A stretch of 64,000 nt of DNA, from assembly GCA_026122225.1 (NCBI GenBank), contig JANEZZ010002353.1:124001-188000 (forward strand). The letters are read 5' to 3'. The notes under the pieces were generated by a model, which saw only the letters and a list, made by a program, of their open reading frames with translations, was not told the origin of the DNA and did not search any database. Every line of letters begins with the position of its first letter. Positions within the stretch are counted from its first letter, which is position 1. The position numbers and the translations under genes are program-made. Below are positions 31,886 to 43,473 of the stretch, in pieces. This DNA is from Heloderma charlesbogerti. Taxonomy: Eukaryota; Chordata; Lepidosauria; Squamata; Helodermatidae.

Positions 31886-31926
31886 GTCTGTCCGTCTGTC
31901 CATCCATCCATCCATCCATCCATCCC
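31880..31926. repeat. (TGTC)n/(CATC)n compound microsatellite
   Basis: CTGT units change to CCAT units (about six). This sits at the end of the CR1 fragment. Confidence 0.92.
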
Positions 31927-33279
31927 AGAAGTAGGGGAACCAGTGGCTCTCGTGAGATCTCCCTGTACGGCTGTGTCCCCCTCCTCAGCCCTGCTCCCCA
32001 CAGCAGTTAGGCTTGAAAAAAAAGTCACATCCATCCATCAACACACTTCTCCCTCCCTCCCTCCCTCCCTCCCTCCCTCCCTCTCTCACACACACACCCC
32101 CCCCCCTCTGTGTAGCACTTAAGCTTTTTAGGACCATTAGCGCCAGTGGAAGGTTTTCAAAAACCCTAATTTCTGCATTCTGGATTTGGAAGGTCACAGC
32201 TGGGGGAGGGAACCCTCCCCTTCCCATGTGCTGCGATTGCCTCCCATCCCAAAATATCAGGCCCTCCCACACTGCAATTATAGTTCCAAAAACCCTCCCA
32301 TTGGAATGAATGGGAGGCCTTTTAAAAGCTTTGTTTATTTTTGTGTTATCTTCCTTCCTTTTCTTTTCAAATTCCCCCTTTGCTTTTCCCTTCCCTCCAT
32401 TCTTCTGTTTTCTTTTCATGTGTGTGTGTGTGTGTCTACACACACTAATAGACAAATTAGCAGATGTGGAAGTGATAGCTGTAAATAGTTTAATATGTAA
32501 GACACAGAACTTAACATGTGTCCATAATCTCAAGGGAAAGCGGTGTGTGGAGGGAAACAGTGGAAATGGAGGCGTATTGTTACATGTCATGTACCAACTG
32601 TATAATTAGGAAGAAGGGAGAGGGGAGTTCTTTTGTTGTTTAAAAATAATAATCTAAAGAGCCCTTTCAATAAATAACATAAAAAGCCTCATTACTGCAC
32701 ATGGGGGCAGGATCTCTGTGTGTCTGTATGCGTGTGTAGATGGATGGACGTGTGTGAATGGTGGGGGGCATGTGGCTATTGTTCTGCCTACTGCTGGCAT
32801 GTGGCCCCTGGAAGGCTACCCATGAGGGAATGCAAGCTTTGCTTCAGGGTGAAAAAGGTGCCCCAACCCTGATCTATCCTGTTTATAACCTAGTTAAGCA
32901 TTCTGCTCTGAGACCTTCCATCTTGGGTCTGAGATATCTGCCAGCGTGACATAGTTGGATAGCTCCCACCGCAGCTTGCCTTGGTTTTAAGATCTGCCTT
33001 GAAGGCTCTGCTCTCTGTGACACCATCACAAATGGCTATGTGAGTGAGCACAAGCGTCAGGGACTTCTTGGTGGTGGTACCAAAGGGTTGGTAGTGATGC
33101 AGAAGGAGGGATATTCCAGAGCCTTGGCACCACCTCCAAGAAGGCTCTGTCTGTTGTGCTTACTCACTTAGCCACTGGCTATATGATGACACAAAAAAGA
33201 GCCTCCATGGGAGATCTCAAAGCTGGGGCAGATTGACCTAGGAGCAATCCAGTTCTGCCAAGCTTTCAGGCATCTTTAT
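31927..33279. other. Stretch with simple repeats, no gene
   Basis: Contains the CCCT tract at 32,045 and a TG tract at 32,420. The 201-codon minus frame at 31,985-32,590 gets its length from those low-complexity stretches and has no domain. Confidence 0.45.
32045..32108. repeat. (CCCT)n tract followed by CA and C runs
   Basis: Eight or more TCCC units, then ACAC, then a run of C. A single-strand purine/pyrimidine bias of this kind can form triplex structures. Confidence 0.92.
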
Positions 33280-33501
33280 TCTGAGATGAAGGATTTGAAG
33301 AAGATGCTTGGAGCAGAATTGCCTGGCATCCTTGTTGTGGTCTTTTAGACAGTAACTGAAAATGTCTTTGTTCAAACAGGCTTTTAATGTTTAGTTCTCT
33401 TTCTAATTCGTATTTTATTAATTTGTGATTTTAATGTTGTATATTGTATTTCTGGTGTTTGTTTTTGCAATTCTCTGAGTATACATCATCATCATCATCA
33501 T
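33280..33501 (+). mobile_element. L2-type LINE 3' part with (ATC)n
   Basis: AATGTCTTTGTTCAAACAGG, CTTTTAATGTTTAG, then a T-rich 3' region ending in ATC repeats at 33,487-33,501. It resembles the last codons and tail of L2-type ORFs, without intact frames. Confidence 0.5.
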
Positions 33502-33654
33502 GATATGGCGTGGCCTGGCACAGCAACATCTAATTTCATTCACAATTGCCAGAGAACTGGAGAACCTGGAAAACTGTCCTGTCTTTTTAACAGCCCTGCA
33601 GCTCTTAAAGAAAACCAACCTATGGTTGTTTCACCCCACTACTCTTCAGGTTCT

Positions 33655-34028
33655 CTCAGGCCACTTATAAATAGTCAAAAAGAGGAAATGCATCATGCAA
33701 AAAGAGGGCAAAAGATTATACTGATTTGCATAAAACGTGCATATGCTACTGTATGTGTGTAGATGCAAATTTAGAAATAATTATTGTAATTTAAATAGAA
33801 ATACAGTACATCTCATCATAGTGTGGAAGAGTGACCAGATGATGCATGTGCCTGCCTTGCTCAGTCCACTGTCCAGGTGCTGTTGACGGGCAGCTTCAAG
33901 GCCCTTTTCCTCTTTTTCCTGATGGTTCTTTATCTTTAAACCAGGCTTGGAATGGACAGTGCTTCAAATAGAGGACACCTTCAAAACAGAGGATAGTCCT
34001 CTGTAAAAGAGGATACATGGCCACCCTA
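33655..34028. mobile_element. hAT-like element, TAGGGTGGCCA family, long copy
   Basis: The right end is ACATGGCCACCCTA. The interior (AGAGGAAATGCATCATGC, GATGCAAATTTAGAAATAA, AACAGAGGATAGTCCTCTG) matches 44,082-44,297 and 56,353-56,640. The left terminus at about 33,656 is degraded. Contains the small palindrome AGAGGATAGTCCTCT. Confidence 0.7.
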
Positions 34029-34849
34029 TGCTGCCCACTCTCAAAGGAAGAGTCCTGCTTGATCCATCTGGCAAAGTTCAAGAGTAGTTGACGGGAATGT
34101 GAGAGGATGAGCTGTATGGGAGAAGCTGCAGTCTTAGGAGAACTGTTCAAGAGGATGGTTGGTACAATCTGGCTGTTGTATCTATTTTAAGGAGTTGTGG
34201 GGGGTCTGTTTTTTTTTTAAACTCCTCTTCTTTCATGTAAGCTAGAGGAGGAATCCTGTGTGAATTAAAATTTGCACCTTGCGCCTAACATTTTATAAAA
34301 TAGTCCAAAACATGCACAGGATCATTCTCAAGCTTAAGAGCTCTGCACAGGTGTGGTTCCATTTCCATTATCATCACCCAGATGGAAAAATATGTGCAAT
34401 AGCACACAAGTGGAGTGATCGTCACTCAGTACCAGGCCTACCACCAGCAGCTGGCATACTAGGGCATATTCTGGGGCTCACAAACCCACCAGGGTGGATG
34501 CCTTGTGTCCCCCACCCCGAGCACCTGCAGCTCCTGGCTCATTACAGTGACACCGGCATGTAAGCCCACAAGCACGCAAGTGCAAGGAGGAAGGTAGTGG
34601 CTTATTCACAGGACAACCCATGGCTGGGCTACTCCCACCCCCAAGTAAGTCTATGGATAATCAAAATCTAGACAAGTCTCATGATTTCAGGGGTCTAACT
34701 TGTGATTGCGTGGTATCAGCAAAATGGAAACGGGTGAATAGTGAGGCGAACAAGTGTTTGCAAGAAGTGGCTGGCACATAAAAACTTGACTCAGGTAAGT
34801 GTAACAGGCCCAATCAAGTCTCCAAAGACTTGACTGAGCAGGTTTCAAC

Positions 34850-34884
<35 letters not shown>

Positions 34885-35660
34885 AGAAAGAAGAAAGAAA
34901 GAAGAGAGAAAAGGGGGCACCTTGAACTCTATGCATAGAACACTCATCTTCCCATGAAGACAGGTTGCGCTCTTCCCAGTGGATGATTTTCTGGTGGTGA
35001 GCTGATATCGGACAGACAGATAGAAATCAGACAGGCAGGTCCTAGCCAAACAGGGACAGAAAGCCTAACTCTCATATTGGTTACACTGTCAATCACTGTC
35101 TTTGCTATTCTCCTGTGTAGGGCTGCAAGCTTGAATGTGTTTATATCAGCGGAACCTTTAGCTGATTAATCAGTGAGGGCCAGATTTAATCGGCGATGGC
35201 AAATTTTAATTGGTGGGACTACACGTTAAACTGGTATTAACAGCAATTTTGAACTGAGGTTTCTGGTAGTTGTTTGTGTCTGGAGGGCATTCATCTGCAT
35301 CTCTTTGCTGACTCCAATGAAATGTTTTTATTTATCCCACCTCCTCTGCCAACCTAATGTAGTTGCAGCATCACTGGGGGCAGGACTGATCTCAGAGAGC
35401 CTGGGGTTTTAATTAAGCTCCTCTCATTGTCTACCATTTTTTAAGCTCCTCTCCTTGCCGACCATTTTTAAGCTCCTCTTGTCTTCTGCCCATTTTTACC
35501 TCTTGGACTTGGGGTTTCTTACTGGCATACGGGCTTACTCTGGTTGGTGAGGTCACCACACTGGTGCAAATAAAATATGCTCACCTAATTCTGTTCTACC
35601 AATACAAGGGGATTTAGTAGTTGTCCAATCTTCATCCAGCTGGCCTGACATGACCCGAGA
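34029..35660. other. Stretch without recognisable gene
   Basis: Holds the GAAA microsatellite. Pyrimidine-rich AAGCTCCTCT units recur at 35,420-35,480. No coding signal. Confidence 0.4.
34851..34912. repeat. (GAAA)n purine tract
   Basis: About 60 bp of GAAA/GAA on one strand. The 120-codon minus frame across it is a by-product. Confidence 0.93.
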
Positions 35661-35664
35661 ATTG

Positions 35665-35800
35665 GATCGTTCTACTATTGATTGATTTGATTTGTACCCT
35701 GCCTTTCTACCAAAAAATGGCACTCAAGGTGGCTTACATAATAAAAATGCAAGCATAACAATTGGGGGGATTAAGAATTAAAACAGCACCCAACAGACCC
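35665..35800 (-). mobile_element. L2-type LINE 3' tail (antisense)
   Basis: TTTGTACCCTGCCTTTCTACC followed by CACTCAAGGTGGCTTACA is the complement of a common LINE tail in squamates. Confidence 0.6.
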
Positions 35801-35991
35801 ACTTACAAGCCAACTGCCTTCTTGAATAAAGTGGTCTTGCCTGCTGGCAGAAGAACTACTTGATCTATTGATCAGTTAAACATTCTTTAAAAGGTTGAAA
35901 GCCCTAGTCTTAAGACAATAAATATTAGTAGACAAGACACCTACTGGGAGCGTCCAAAGGCCTCTGGATTGGATCTGCAGAGACAGGAAGG

Positions 35992-36311
35992 GCCATAGCT
36001 CCCTGGCAGAGCACATGCTTTGCATACAAAATGTCCCAGTTTCAGTCCCTGGCATTTTCAGGCAAGGTGATACAGACTCCTGTCTGAAACCATGGAGAGC
36101 CACTGCCAGTCAGTGTAGATCAGCCTTCCCAGCCTGGTCTCCAGATTGGACTGCAACTGTATTGGGCTGCAACTGGGACTCCCATTGCCATTCACTGGGA
36201 ATTATGGGAGTTGTAGTCCATCTGGGGGGCATCAGGTTGGGTAAGGCTGGTGTAGACAATACTGAGCTAGATGAACCAATGGCCTGCTTCAGTATAAAGC
36301 AGCTTCCTCTG
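35992..36311 (+). mobile_element. tRNA-Ala-derived SINE split by a MITE
   Basis: Sense orientation: GGCCATAGCTCCCTGGCAGAG (box A region), CTTTGCATAC and a box B-like GTTTCAGTCCC, then the body up to 36,120. It resumes at 36,250 with ACAATACTGAGCTAGATG and ends TATAAAGCAGCTTCC. The interruption is the MITE at 36,121-36,249. Confidence 0.85.
36121..36249. mobile_element. hAT-like MITE, CAGCCTTCCC family, inserted in SINE
   Basis: CAGCCTTCCCAGCCTGGTC to GGTTGGGTAAGGCTG form terminal inverted repeats. Flanks GTGTAGAT and GTGTAGAC give an 8-bp duplication with one mismatch inside the SINE. At 129 bp it is the most compact copy in the window. Confidence 0.92.
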
Positions 36312-37483
36312 TGGGTGAACCACAGAAAACATGCAAGCCAGATCTTCCCCATTTACCTTCAATCTCAAACTAGCACAACTTTTTTGTATCCCCAAAGATG
36401 AGGTTCCAAGAGGGCTCAGTTAGAGGGCAGTATGGCTTTTGATCTAGTGACTCTGCCCTATAGCTCTCTGGGAAGGTAAAAGAGACACAAGTTTGATGCA
36501 AAAAAGAAGGTTGTTTTAAAATAAGAATAATAATTTTAGAAATGCCTGGAGGTGATTTCGCAACATTAATATGTAATGTACTCAATTATGTAGGCTTATT
36601 TTATTTCGGCAAAGTGCAGGTGGTGAGCTACACCTCATCACAGGTGCTTTTCCAATTAGCTCTGTGTTTTCTAGGTGAATTCATGGCCAGGAGCCAAACT
36701 TCTCTGCCACTAGCAACAGACTAATCCAAACTAATCCAGAGGACTCATCTTCCTTCTTGTTAAAGCACCTCAAGTCTCTTTTATTTTATTATGTGTGGAA
36801 GGATCTCCTCCTGCCTTGGAAAAAATAAAACCACGGGAGTGTTTCACATTAGAAAACATCAGTCTATTTCACTCCATGTTTTTCATGCAGGCTTTCTGAG
36901 GTTTGCAACTCGACTTTCAGTTGCACATTTGTCATTATGTAACAACAGATGCACATCTTGGCTTTGTATTTGCTAAATGTTTTCTTTTAATAATCAGCTG
37001 GAAGCCATATAATGGGCAAAGTTATGCAATCAAGGCAGACAACTGGCTTTCAGAGTTTTCAATTGGAGACAACTGATCATTAAAATATATTTATTTATTT
37101 TTGTTTTTTAAAATTAGGCAAGTCTGGTGCTTATGAAACGTGCAAGACTGACATGGCTGGATAGAGTCAGTCATCTTGTAGGCGGCCATTATGCAAGTTC
37201 TGCGGATCACTGTCAACTAAAGATGTGGTTAAATTTTTAGTATCTGCTTTCTACTACTCCAAGGGAGAATGGGATGCTAAGAATGTCTTTCTGTCTCTTA
37301 TTAATATGGCCATGTATGTAGGAAACATCCATTTTTATAAAAATTAAACAATACTGCTACAAACTCCCCTGATACCTTAAATCTGGGTCAGTGCTGGCCC
37401 AAAACAATAAGCATAATTGGCCTGGAGTATTATTCTTGAACAGGTGCCAGATCGTTCTGCAAAACCTTCAAGCAGGGGAGCCA
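36312..37483. other. Stretch without recognisable gene or element
   Basis: AT-rich. Frames up to 70 codons, none with motifs. Confidence 0.4.
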
Positions 37484-37491
37484 GGGCTGGC

Positions 37492-37733
37492 CCTACTATT
37501 AGGCAGAGTGAGGCAGTCACCTCACGTGGCAGATGCTGGCAGATGGCAGCAAGGAATTGGAGGAGAGAGCTGTGTGCCACATGGCCTGCTGTGTGCCCCC
37601 TAAGCAAGGCTGTCCTATTGCCAATGTTGAGGAAAGATTCAACTGCCTGTCCAGTTAGCTTTTGTATGATGATTGGGAGGAGATGCCATCTTATTCTTTG
37701 CTTCAGGCAGCCAAATGTGTTGGACCATCCCTG
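37492..37733. mobile_element. hAT-like MITE, CAGGGCYGGCC family, complete
   Basis: CAGGGCTGGCCCTACTATTAG to TGTTGGACCATCCCTG. Flanks AGGGGAGC (37,484-37,491) and AAGGGAGC (37,734-37,741) match at 7 of 8 positions. It is 242 bp, with no transposase. Confidence 0.88.
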
Positions 37734-37741
37734 AAGGGAGC

Positions 37742-37937
37742 ACATTGCCCCCACTCCTTCCAGAGTCTTGCGACACCAGGGTTGGGGGTAGGTGTGTTCC
37801 ACTTTGATTTTCCAGTTGCAGAACCTTTACTTCCTTCCATTCATTTATGGGGCTACAATCTGAAAATGCCTTGAGCAGAAAGTAACAGCACCAGCTGCAA
37901 CAATTTCTCTCTCTCTCTCTCTCTCTGTGTCTCTCTG

Positions 37938-38003
<66 letters not shown>

Positions 38004-38375
38004 CAAAATATTGAATGGAAGCAGCACTTATTTTCTCCTAGGGGAGCAAACAGCTTGAGCCACACCAGGTCCTGATCAGCCCCGATGCTCCCCCAACAAT
38101 CAGTATAAGTGAGCTTTCACTTCCTTTTGCTTGAGCCTCAGGAAGTGGACTCTCCCCATGCCAAATGGGAAAAAGCTCATCTTAGCCTTTCAAGACAACC
38201 ACCACCATGCTTCCTTTTCCTGGCGAACCAGACCAATGCCCACCAAATCCAGAACTTTAAGCTCAGTGCATCAAAAGAACTGGAAAGAGGATTCCTGCAT
38301 CCATCGACAGTCAATAAGTAGACCAGCTTATCTTAGCATCCTATCCCAATAATTGCTTTTCTTTAGACCAGAAGT
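37742..38375. other. Stretch with long CT/CA tract, no gene
   Basis: Apart from the dinucleotide tract there is no element or coding motif. Confidence 0.4.
37905..38003. repeat. Compound (CT)n-(CTGT)n-(CA)n microsatellite
   Basis: Nearly 100 bp of pyrimidine-rich repeats changing from CT to TCTG to CT to CA. Confidence 0.95.
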
Positions 38376-38478
38376 GGGCAAACTGTAGCCTTTGGCATGC
38401 TCTGCAATGATCATGCTGGCTGGGGGATGATGGGAGTTATAGTCACATCTGGAGGGTACCAGGTTGGGGAAGGTTAGC
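38376..38478. mobile_element. hAT-like MITE, CAGCCTTCCC family, decayed
   Basis: Interior GATGATGGGAGTTATAGTC and right end GTACCAGGTTGGGGAAGGTTAG match the family in complement. The left end is diverged (AGAAGTGGGCAAACTG), and no duplication was found. Confidence 0.62.
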
Positions 38479-38610
38479 CTAAGCCCTCCCTCCCTGGGAA
38501 GGGAGGGAGCGGCCCCCTCCTTGCCACAGCAGGGAGAGAAGAGCCCCTTTCACACCTTCAAAATCAAGTTTGCTGAATGTGCAAAGTGCGGGAGCAGGAT
38601 AACACCCAAA

Positions 38611-38875
38611 GCGGCCCTACCACCATTAGGTAGAGTGGGGCAGCTGCCTCTGGTGGCAGATATTAGGAGGCAGGGAGGTTTTGGAGGACAGAGCTCAGTG
38701 TGCCATATAGCCCATCCTGTGCCCCCTAAGCAAGCCTGCTGCCCTCAGGCGTAGTGGGGGACTCTGTCCTGTAGACAGAATTAAAGTAAGATGCAACTGC
38801 CCATTCGGTATGTGGAATGGGGGGGGAGTCCATCTTGTCCTCTGCCTCAGGCAGCAAAAGATCTTGGGTTCTGAT
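38611..38875. mobile_element. hAT-like MITE fragment, CAGGGCYGGCC family
   Basis: GCGGCCCTACCACCATTAGG, GTGCCCCCTAAGCAAGCCTG and TGCCTCAGGCAGCAAAAG appear in family order. Both outermost termini are lost. Confidence 0.7.
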
Positions 38876-39569
38876 GATGCCTGCTCACCTGCCCCTGCCC
38901 ACTGCACAATGAACAGTATATGTGAAAGGGCTCTCTTTGCGCATACAGCTGTATGCATGTATGGGATTCCATGGGACCAGAGCACCACCTAATCAAGCCC
39001 CTGGTAGCCACCAGACCAAGCAGTGGGCCTTGTGGATGGGGTTGGGAAGGAGAGTGGGCATGGCCCACAGACGGACCCCAAGCCTCTGCAGGCCAACCTC
39101 TGTGGGCCAGATTTAGGCCTGTGGGCCAGAGGTTGCTCAGCAGTGATCTAACGGGTTAGGGGAAAAGGTAACTTTTAGAGGTCTTCCAATAAACTTCTTT
39201 ACCCCCAGCCCACCCCACCCCACCCCTGGCCCCAGCCACTTTTTCATGACAAAAATGTTCATGGAGGCCATTCCACATGGTTCTCATCCTTAGTTAAAGT
39301 TCTTTGATGATGGGATGCTTCTTTGTTGGCGTACGACTTAGGCTTGCAGCTAGTCACTGGAACAGTCAAATATTGTCAATTGAGGTTAAATGTCAGGGTT
39401 GTTCTGGCTACCTTGCTACACAGAAGGAGACTGTATCCAGATGCAAGGTCTTGATTATATGAGAGGGTGAATGAATCAATCCCTTCTCTGAGGTCTTGTG
39501 GAGCTAAGGTCTTAAGTTATTATTAACACCTGTGAAGTAGATTGTAAGATATTTTATTTGTTTGTTTGT
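38876..39569. other. Stretch without recognisable gene
   Basis: GGCCAACCTCTGTGGGCCAG and GGCCTGTGGGCCAGAGGTTG near 39,090-39,135 are an imperfect inverted repeat, possibly a transposon end. A TTTG run lies at 39,555-39,580. Confidence 0.35.
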
Positions 39570-39650
39570 TTGTTTATTTGTTGCATTTCTATCCCACCTT
39601 TTCTCCTCTTTCAAGGAACCCAAGGCAGATATATAATACAATGCCTCCAA
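39570..39650 (-). mobile_element. L2-type LINE 3' tail (antisense)
   Basis: TTGCATTTCTATCCCACCTTT followed by GAACCCAAGGCAGATATA is a tail fragment in complement. Confidence 0.6.
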
Positions 39651-40945
39651 CTATGGCTTTCCCTGCTTATATTCAAATATTTGCGACAGTCCTGAAAGAG
39701 TTCTCTGAAGCCTTTTGAAGAATTGTAAGTATACATAGGTAGTTTTTGCAATGTGTATTATTTATTGTATTCTTGTAGTTTTATCTACAACATATTAATT
39801 AAATTTATTGTTTCTTTTTCTAGCCCCTGAAGAAGGCCCAAAATAATATATTGGGCCCAAATGCTTTGGGCTTCTTAAAGAATAAACTTTTTCCCCCACC
39901 TTCTTGAGACTAGTTCTTTCTTTGTGGATCAACTTTGGATGCTTTTCAGTTTTCTCATATTTTTTGGTGTCTGTTTTTAACCACAGTCTAATATTGTTGA
40001 ATATTCTTGTGTAACCAGAAGCTTACCTTTTAAAATTGCATCATGGTGTTTTCTAATAACAGTGGTAGGCATGAAGACCCCTTGCTCTGTAACCTAGCAG
40101 GAGGCAGATCACACACCCTTGACCTAGAGACATGTATTCTTTCTCCAGAAATGCCCTCCAGGGAGTTTCTGCTTTTTTCTACTCAGCCCTGATTAAGCTA
40201 CATGGTCTAGCTTCTCTGGAAAAGAAAATAGAGTTCAGAAAGTGCCCAAGAGCCAGGACTGTCACTGAGACATTTCCTGTAGGGAGAGGAGCCTCCCTGC
40301 AATATCTGGCACTGGCAAAGATTCAAGGACCAACAGGACTCTGTTAGTTGACCAATATTTGAATGGGCCATTGGCCAACTTTATTTGACACTGGTTTAAT
40401 GCCAGGCCGAACTACAGTTTTTGCACATTTGCCTGTGATGTGGACCCTATACTCTTAGATATCTGCATAACCTCCAAGCACTCTTACACAGCAGCTGCGG
40501 TAAGTAACAGCCTAATTCGCACCTGCAAGAACACGAGCTGTTTGTTTCTTTTTGTCTCCAATACTGTTATTTGGAGTGGTGTAAAGGGCCTAAGAAAAAA
40601 AAACGTGACTCACAGGAATGGCTGTTGAGTGCCAGCCTCACCTTCGTATTGTGTCACTGAGATGCAAAAGGATAAATACCATCAACCCTTTCCATAATCC
40701 TAGGAGTTCCAACTTGCCTGTGGTTTGCAGATGGAACAAAACATTGACACACAGTTTGACAATCTTCCTCTATTTACTGACAGCTCAAGCTAGGGAGTAT
40801 ATAATACAGCTCTTAATCAGCAGAGAACATCCAGAACCTTGAAATACGGATGTAAACAAGGCAAAACACTAGCATGTATACTATATATTTTATTTATTTG
40901 CTCAACAGGAAACACTTTCCCTTTCAATTAGGTCAATCACTTCCT
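39651..40945. other. Stretch without gene; twin hairpins at 39,834
   Basis: The CTGAAGAAGGCCC segment is followed by two small hairpins (GGCCCAA...TTGGGCC and GCCCAAA/TTTGGGC) and an AATAAA-type signal at 39,882. This resembles the 3' end of a retroelement, but no coding part precedes it. Confidence 0.35.
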
Positions 40946-40947
40946 TA

Positions 40948-41112
40948 CATAAGACCACAAGAACTGCCTTGTTGGATCAGACAAAGGATCTATCTAACCC
41001 AACATTTTGTTTCTGACTGTGGCCACCCGTACACCATGAAAAGCTTACAGGCAGGGGATGCTACTGCATGCTCTGTTGCTTGCACCCAGCATCCAGCCAA
41101 TAAACAGATGAG
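40948..41112 (-). mobile_element. CR1-like LINE 3' end fragment (antisense)
   Basis: CATAAGACCACAAGAACTGCC, TTGGATCAGACAAAGGATC and ATCCAGCCAATAAACAGATG are diverged matches to the 3' end seen at 1,112. Confidence 0.65.
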
Positions 41113-41575
41113 ATGATAAAGGTGTGTGTGTCCATTTTAAAAATGAATGGGAACAAATGAGCCTCAATCATTCTCTCATTGTTATATAGGTTTCGTCAAA
41201 TGGGAATTTGAACAAAATGTATGGAAATTCATTCATTTGTTCAATTGTTTCTATTTGCCTATAAAACATCTTGTCTAATCTCTCTGAAATTTGACAGGTC
41301 TGATGCTCTGGGGGGGGTAATAAAATCTGTCTAAATTTTTGGCAGTTTTGATTATCTAGGGGCTACCAGAATGCCTGCAAATTGATGAAAAAAAGGAAGG
41401 AATGCAATGGTGACAAATGGAAAACAAAATCAATAAGAACAAACGGGAAAATGACATTTGATCCCACACACACCCCGATCAGAAGTTACTTTGTCTTTAA
41501 TCATGGAGACTCCATTTAGATTCTCATGGCTAACATCCTTTGATAAATGTTTCAGCCATACATTTCTCTGATCCT
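41113..41575. other. Stretch without recognisable gene or element
   Basis: AT-rich, short frames only. Confidence 0.4.
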
Positions 41576-41707
41576 TGGGTTGGATCCAGATTTAGACATG
41601 CTTACAGGAGACCCATTGAAATCAATGGGGCTTAAGAAAATCAGTAATTTAAGTCCATTGGTTTCAACCTGTGAACTCTAATCATGGCCAAGTCTGGATC
41701 CAACCCC
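41576..41707. mobile_element. MITE with GGGTTGGATCC termini, copy 2
   Basis: GGGTTGGATCCAGATTTAG at the left and GTCTGGATCCAACCCC at the right are strong inverted termini. The interior palindrome CCATTGAAATCAATGGGG is shared with 7,606-7,739. Confidence 0.7.
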
Positions 41708-42428
41708 TTGTTTTTAAAATCAGCTATGTTTGCAGCCACCACCACCATGTTGGAGTAATAAATTCTATAAGAATTGAAGGATCTGTCTGCTTTCAGTTCC
41801 AGAGATCATTTTTGCACATGGTAAACATAACAACTGCTACTCTAGAGAAACTGCACTATGTTTCACATAAGCAATTAAAAGCAATTAAGCTCCTGCAGGA
41901 TGGGGAGATGTTCAGGGATACATCACTTGTTTACAGTGTCCCGAAAGTTTGCCTTGAGAGGTTCCTGAAATGTCAAGATAAGAAAAATTAAGACATCTTA
42001 TGTGTTACTGTCAATACTATCTCTTTCCACCATGCTCCATGTCTTCAGTGTGTTTAGCTGATAACAGTTATCAGATTTTTAAACTGATCTGGATGTAGTC
42101 CTGTATTAAATATATTAATGCATTCACTTGCTTCAACAGTCACCGAATATTATGAGCTTGAATTAATTAGTGTTTGCAGAGCTCTTTTATGAGGTCTGTC
42201 TGAGAGACGCTAGTCAGATTGCAAAGTGTTATTTTAAAGTTGTTATTGGCACAGAATGGAACACACCAAGTCTCTTTGCATCTCATTATGAAGCAGAAAT
42301 ATTCTTTCACAACTGTGCTCATGTAATGCTTTTTTTTCTTACGCAAAGTCTGTTGGTTAGTGGACTGATTTGCATGCTAATAATAATAAAAATAATGCCC
42401 AGAATACTCTTCCACAACACTGACTGCA
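41708..42428. other. Stretch without recognisable gene
   Basis: The 106-codon frame at 41,671-41,991 and the 87-codon frame at 42,170-42,433 have no known motif. The latter includes hydrophobic residues around FFLTQSLLVSGLICMLIII but no gene context. Confidence 0.35.
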
Positions 42429-42442
42429 TGTGAGTGATGATT

Positions 42443-42884
42443 TTTTTAAAATCATTTTTTATTGTGAGTTAACAAAACAAACAAAAAACATAACAAAACC
42501 AAAAAATTAAAAATATAACAACAGATTGTAAAATCCTCAGTTTCAAATATTACAATATTCTAGGGAGAAAAAAAGAGAAAAAGAATAGATTACACATAAA
42601 CTTCAGTAAAAGCAGACCAGATATCCAAATATAAGTCCATTTGCAAGCTACGCCTATATACCACTCTTCAATCCATTGCATTGCATTGGCGGTGAACTTT
42701 TATCCTTCCAGTATCGTAGCATCAGTCTTTTAACAATCAAAAGGGTGTGAAAGATCCATTTACGCTGACTATGTGTTACATTCCAAAAAGCAGGTAAGTA
42801 ATTTAAGAGAGTATTTACATCAGTAAATATTAAAGAGCTTTCCAATACAAAATTCATCCGTATAATAACTTCTTCCCAAACGCT
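42443..42884 (-). mobile_element. L1-like LINE insertion, 5'-truncated (antisense)
   Basis: Perfect 14-bp duplication TGTGAGTGATGATT at 42,429-42,442 and 42,885-42,898. The plus strand begins with T-rich sequence, the complement of a poly(A) tail. The minus strand contains a short frame (42,654-42,857) with RYWKDKSSPPMQ, then in another phase WIEEWY. That resembles the C-terminus of L1 ORF2, where a WK...P...EEW pattern is usual. One frameshift separates the two pieces. About 440 bp long. Confidence 0.75.
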
Positions 42885-42952
42885 TGTGAGTGATGATTGA
42901 AGGCTGAGGGTAGTGCCTCACTTAAGTCTTCACAAACCAGCACATTAGAGAG

Positions 42953-43365
42953 ATAGGCTTCCCTCTTTGGACAGCCACTTTGCCTGAGCAACAGCTGCCT
43001 TCCTGGATAGGGTGTGTTCTTTGGCTGGACAAAGGCAGTTCAAAGAGGGAAGCCTATCCAAATAGCTGAAACTGGTGTCGTTTTGGCAGCCCTTGTCCCT
43101 TGGCTCCAACTCTCTCACAAGACTCCTGGCTGCCAAAACAACACCAGTTTGAGCCACCCCATGTGTATATTCAATGGTTAGACAGGCTGCGTAGGCTCTC
43201 TCTGAATGACAGGGGAGCCTACATTTTGTAGGGTTCCCCATCACATATACAGAGTTTATGCCTGTAGAGCTTGTATGGAGCACACTGGATTTGTTCAAAC
43301 CTCCATGCATTGGAGATTGTGGGCAGGGATAATGAGTATGGTCCACACATCTCCATGCATTGAAT
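42953..43365. other. Chain of three inverted repeats
   Basis: ATAGGCTTCCCTCTTTG (42,953-42,969) pairs perfectly with 43,041-43,057. AACTGGTGTCGTTTTGGCAG (from 43,070) pairs with 43,128-43,150 with one mismatch. GTGTATATTCAATG (~43,164) pairs with CATTGAATATACAC (~43,356). The stems are consecutive and not nested in each other. Could be a foldback-type transposon, but no outer termini or duplications were identified. Confidence 0.7.
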
Positions 43366-43473
43366 ATACACAAACATCTGGATGACACTGTACAGACCTA
43401 CAGTGAGCATGGCAAACAAGCAAAGTACTGGGATTCAGAAGCACACTTGCAGTATTTGAGTGATAAATTACTC

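Noticed and set aside
31985..32590. 201-codon minus-strand frame
   Set aside because: Much of it is translated from CCCT and TG microsatellites. No motif in the rest.
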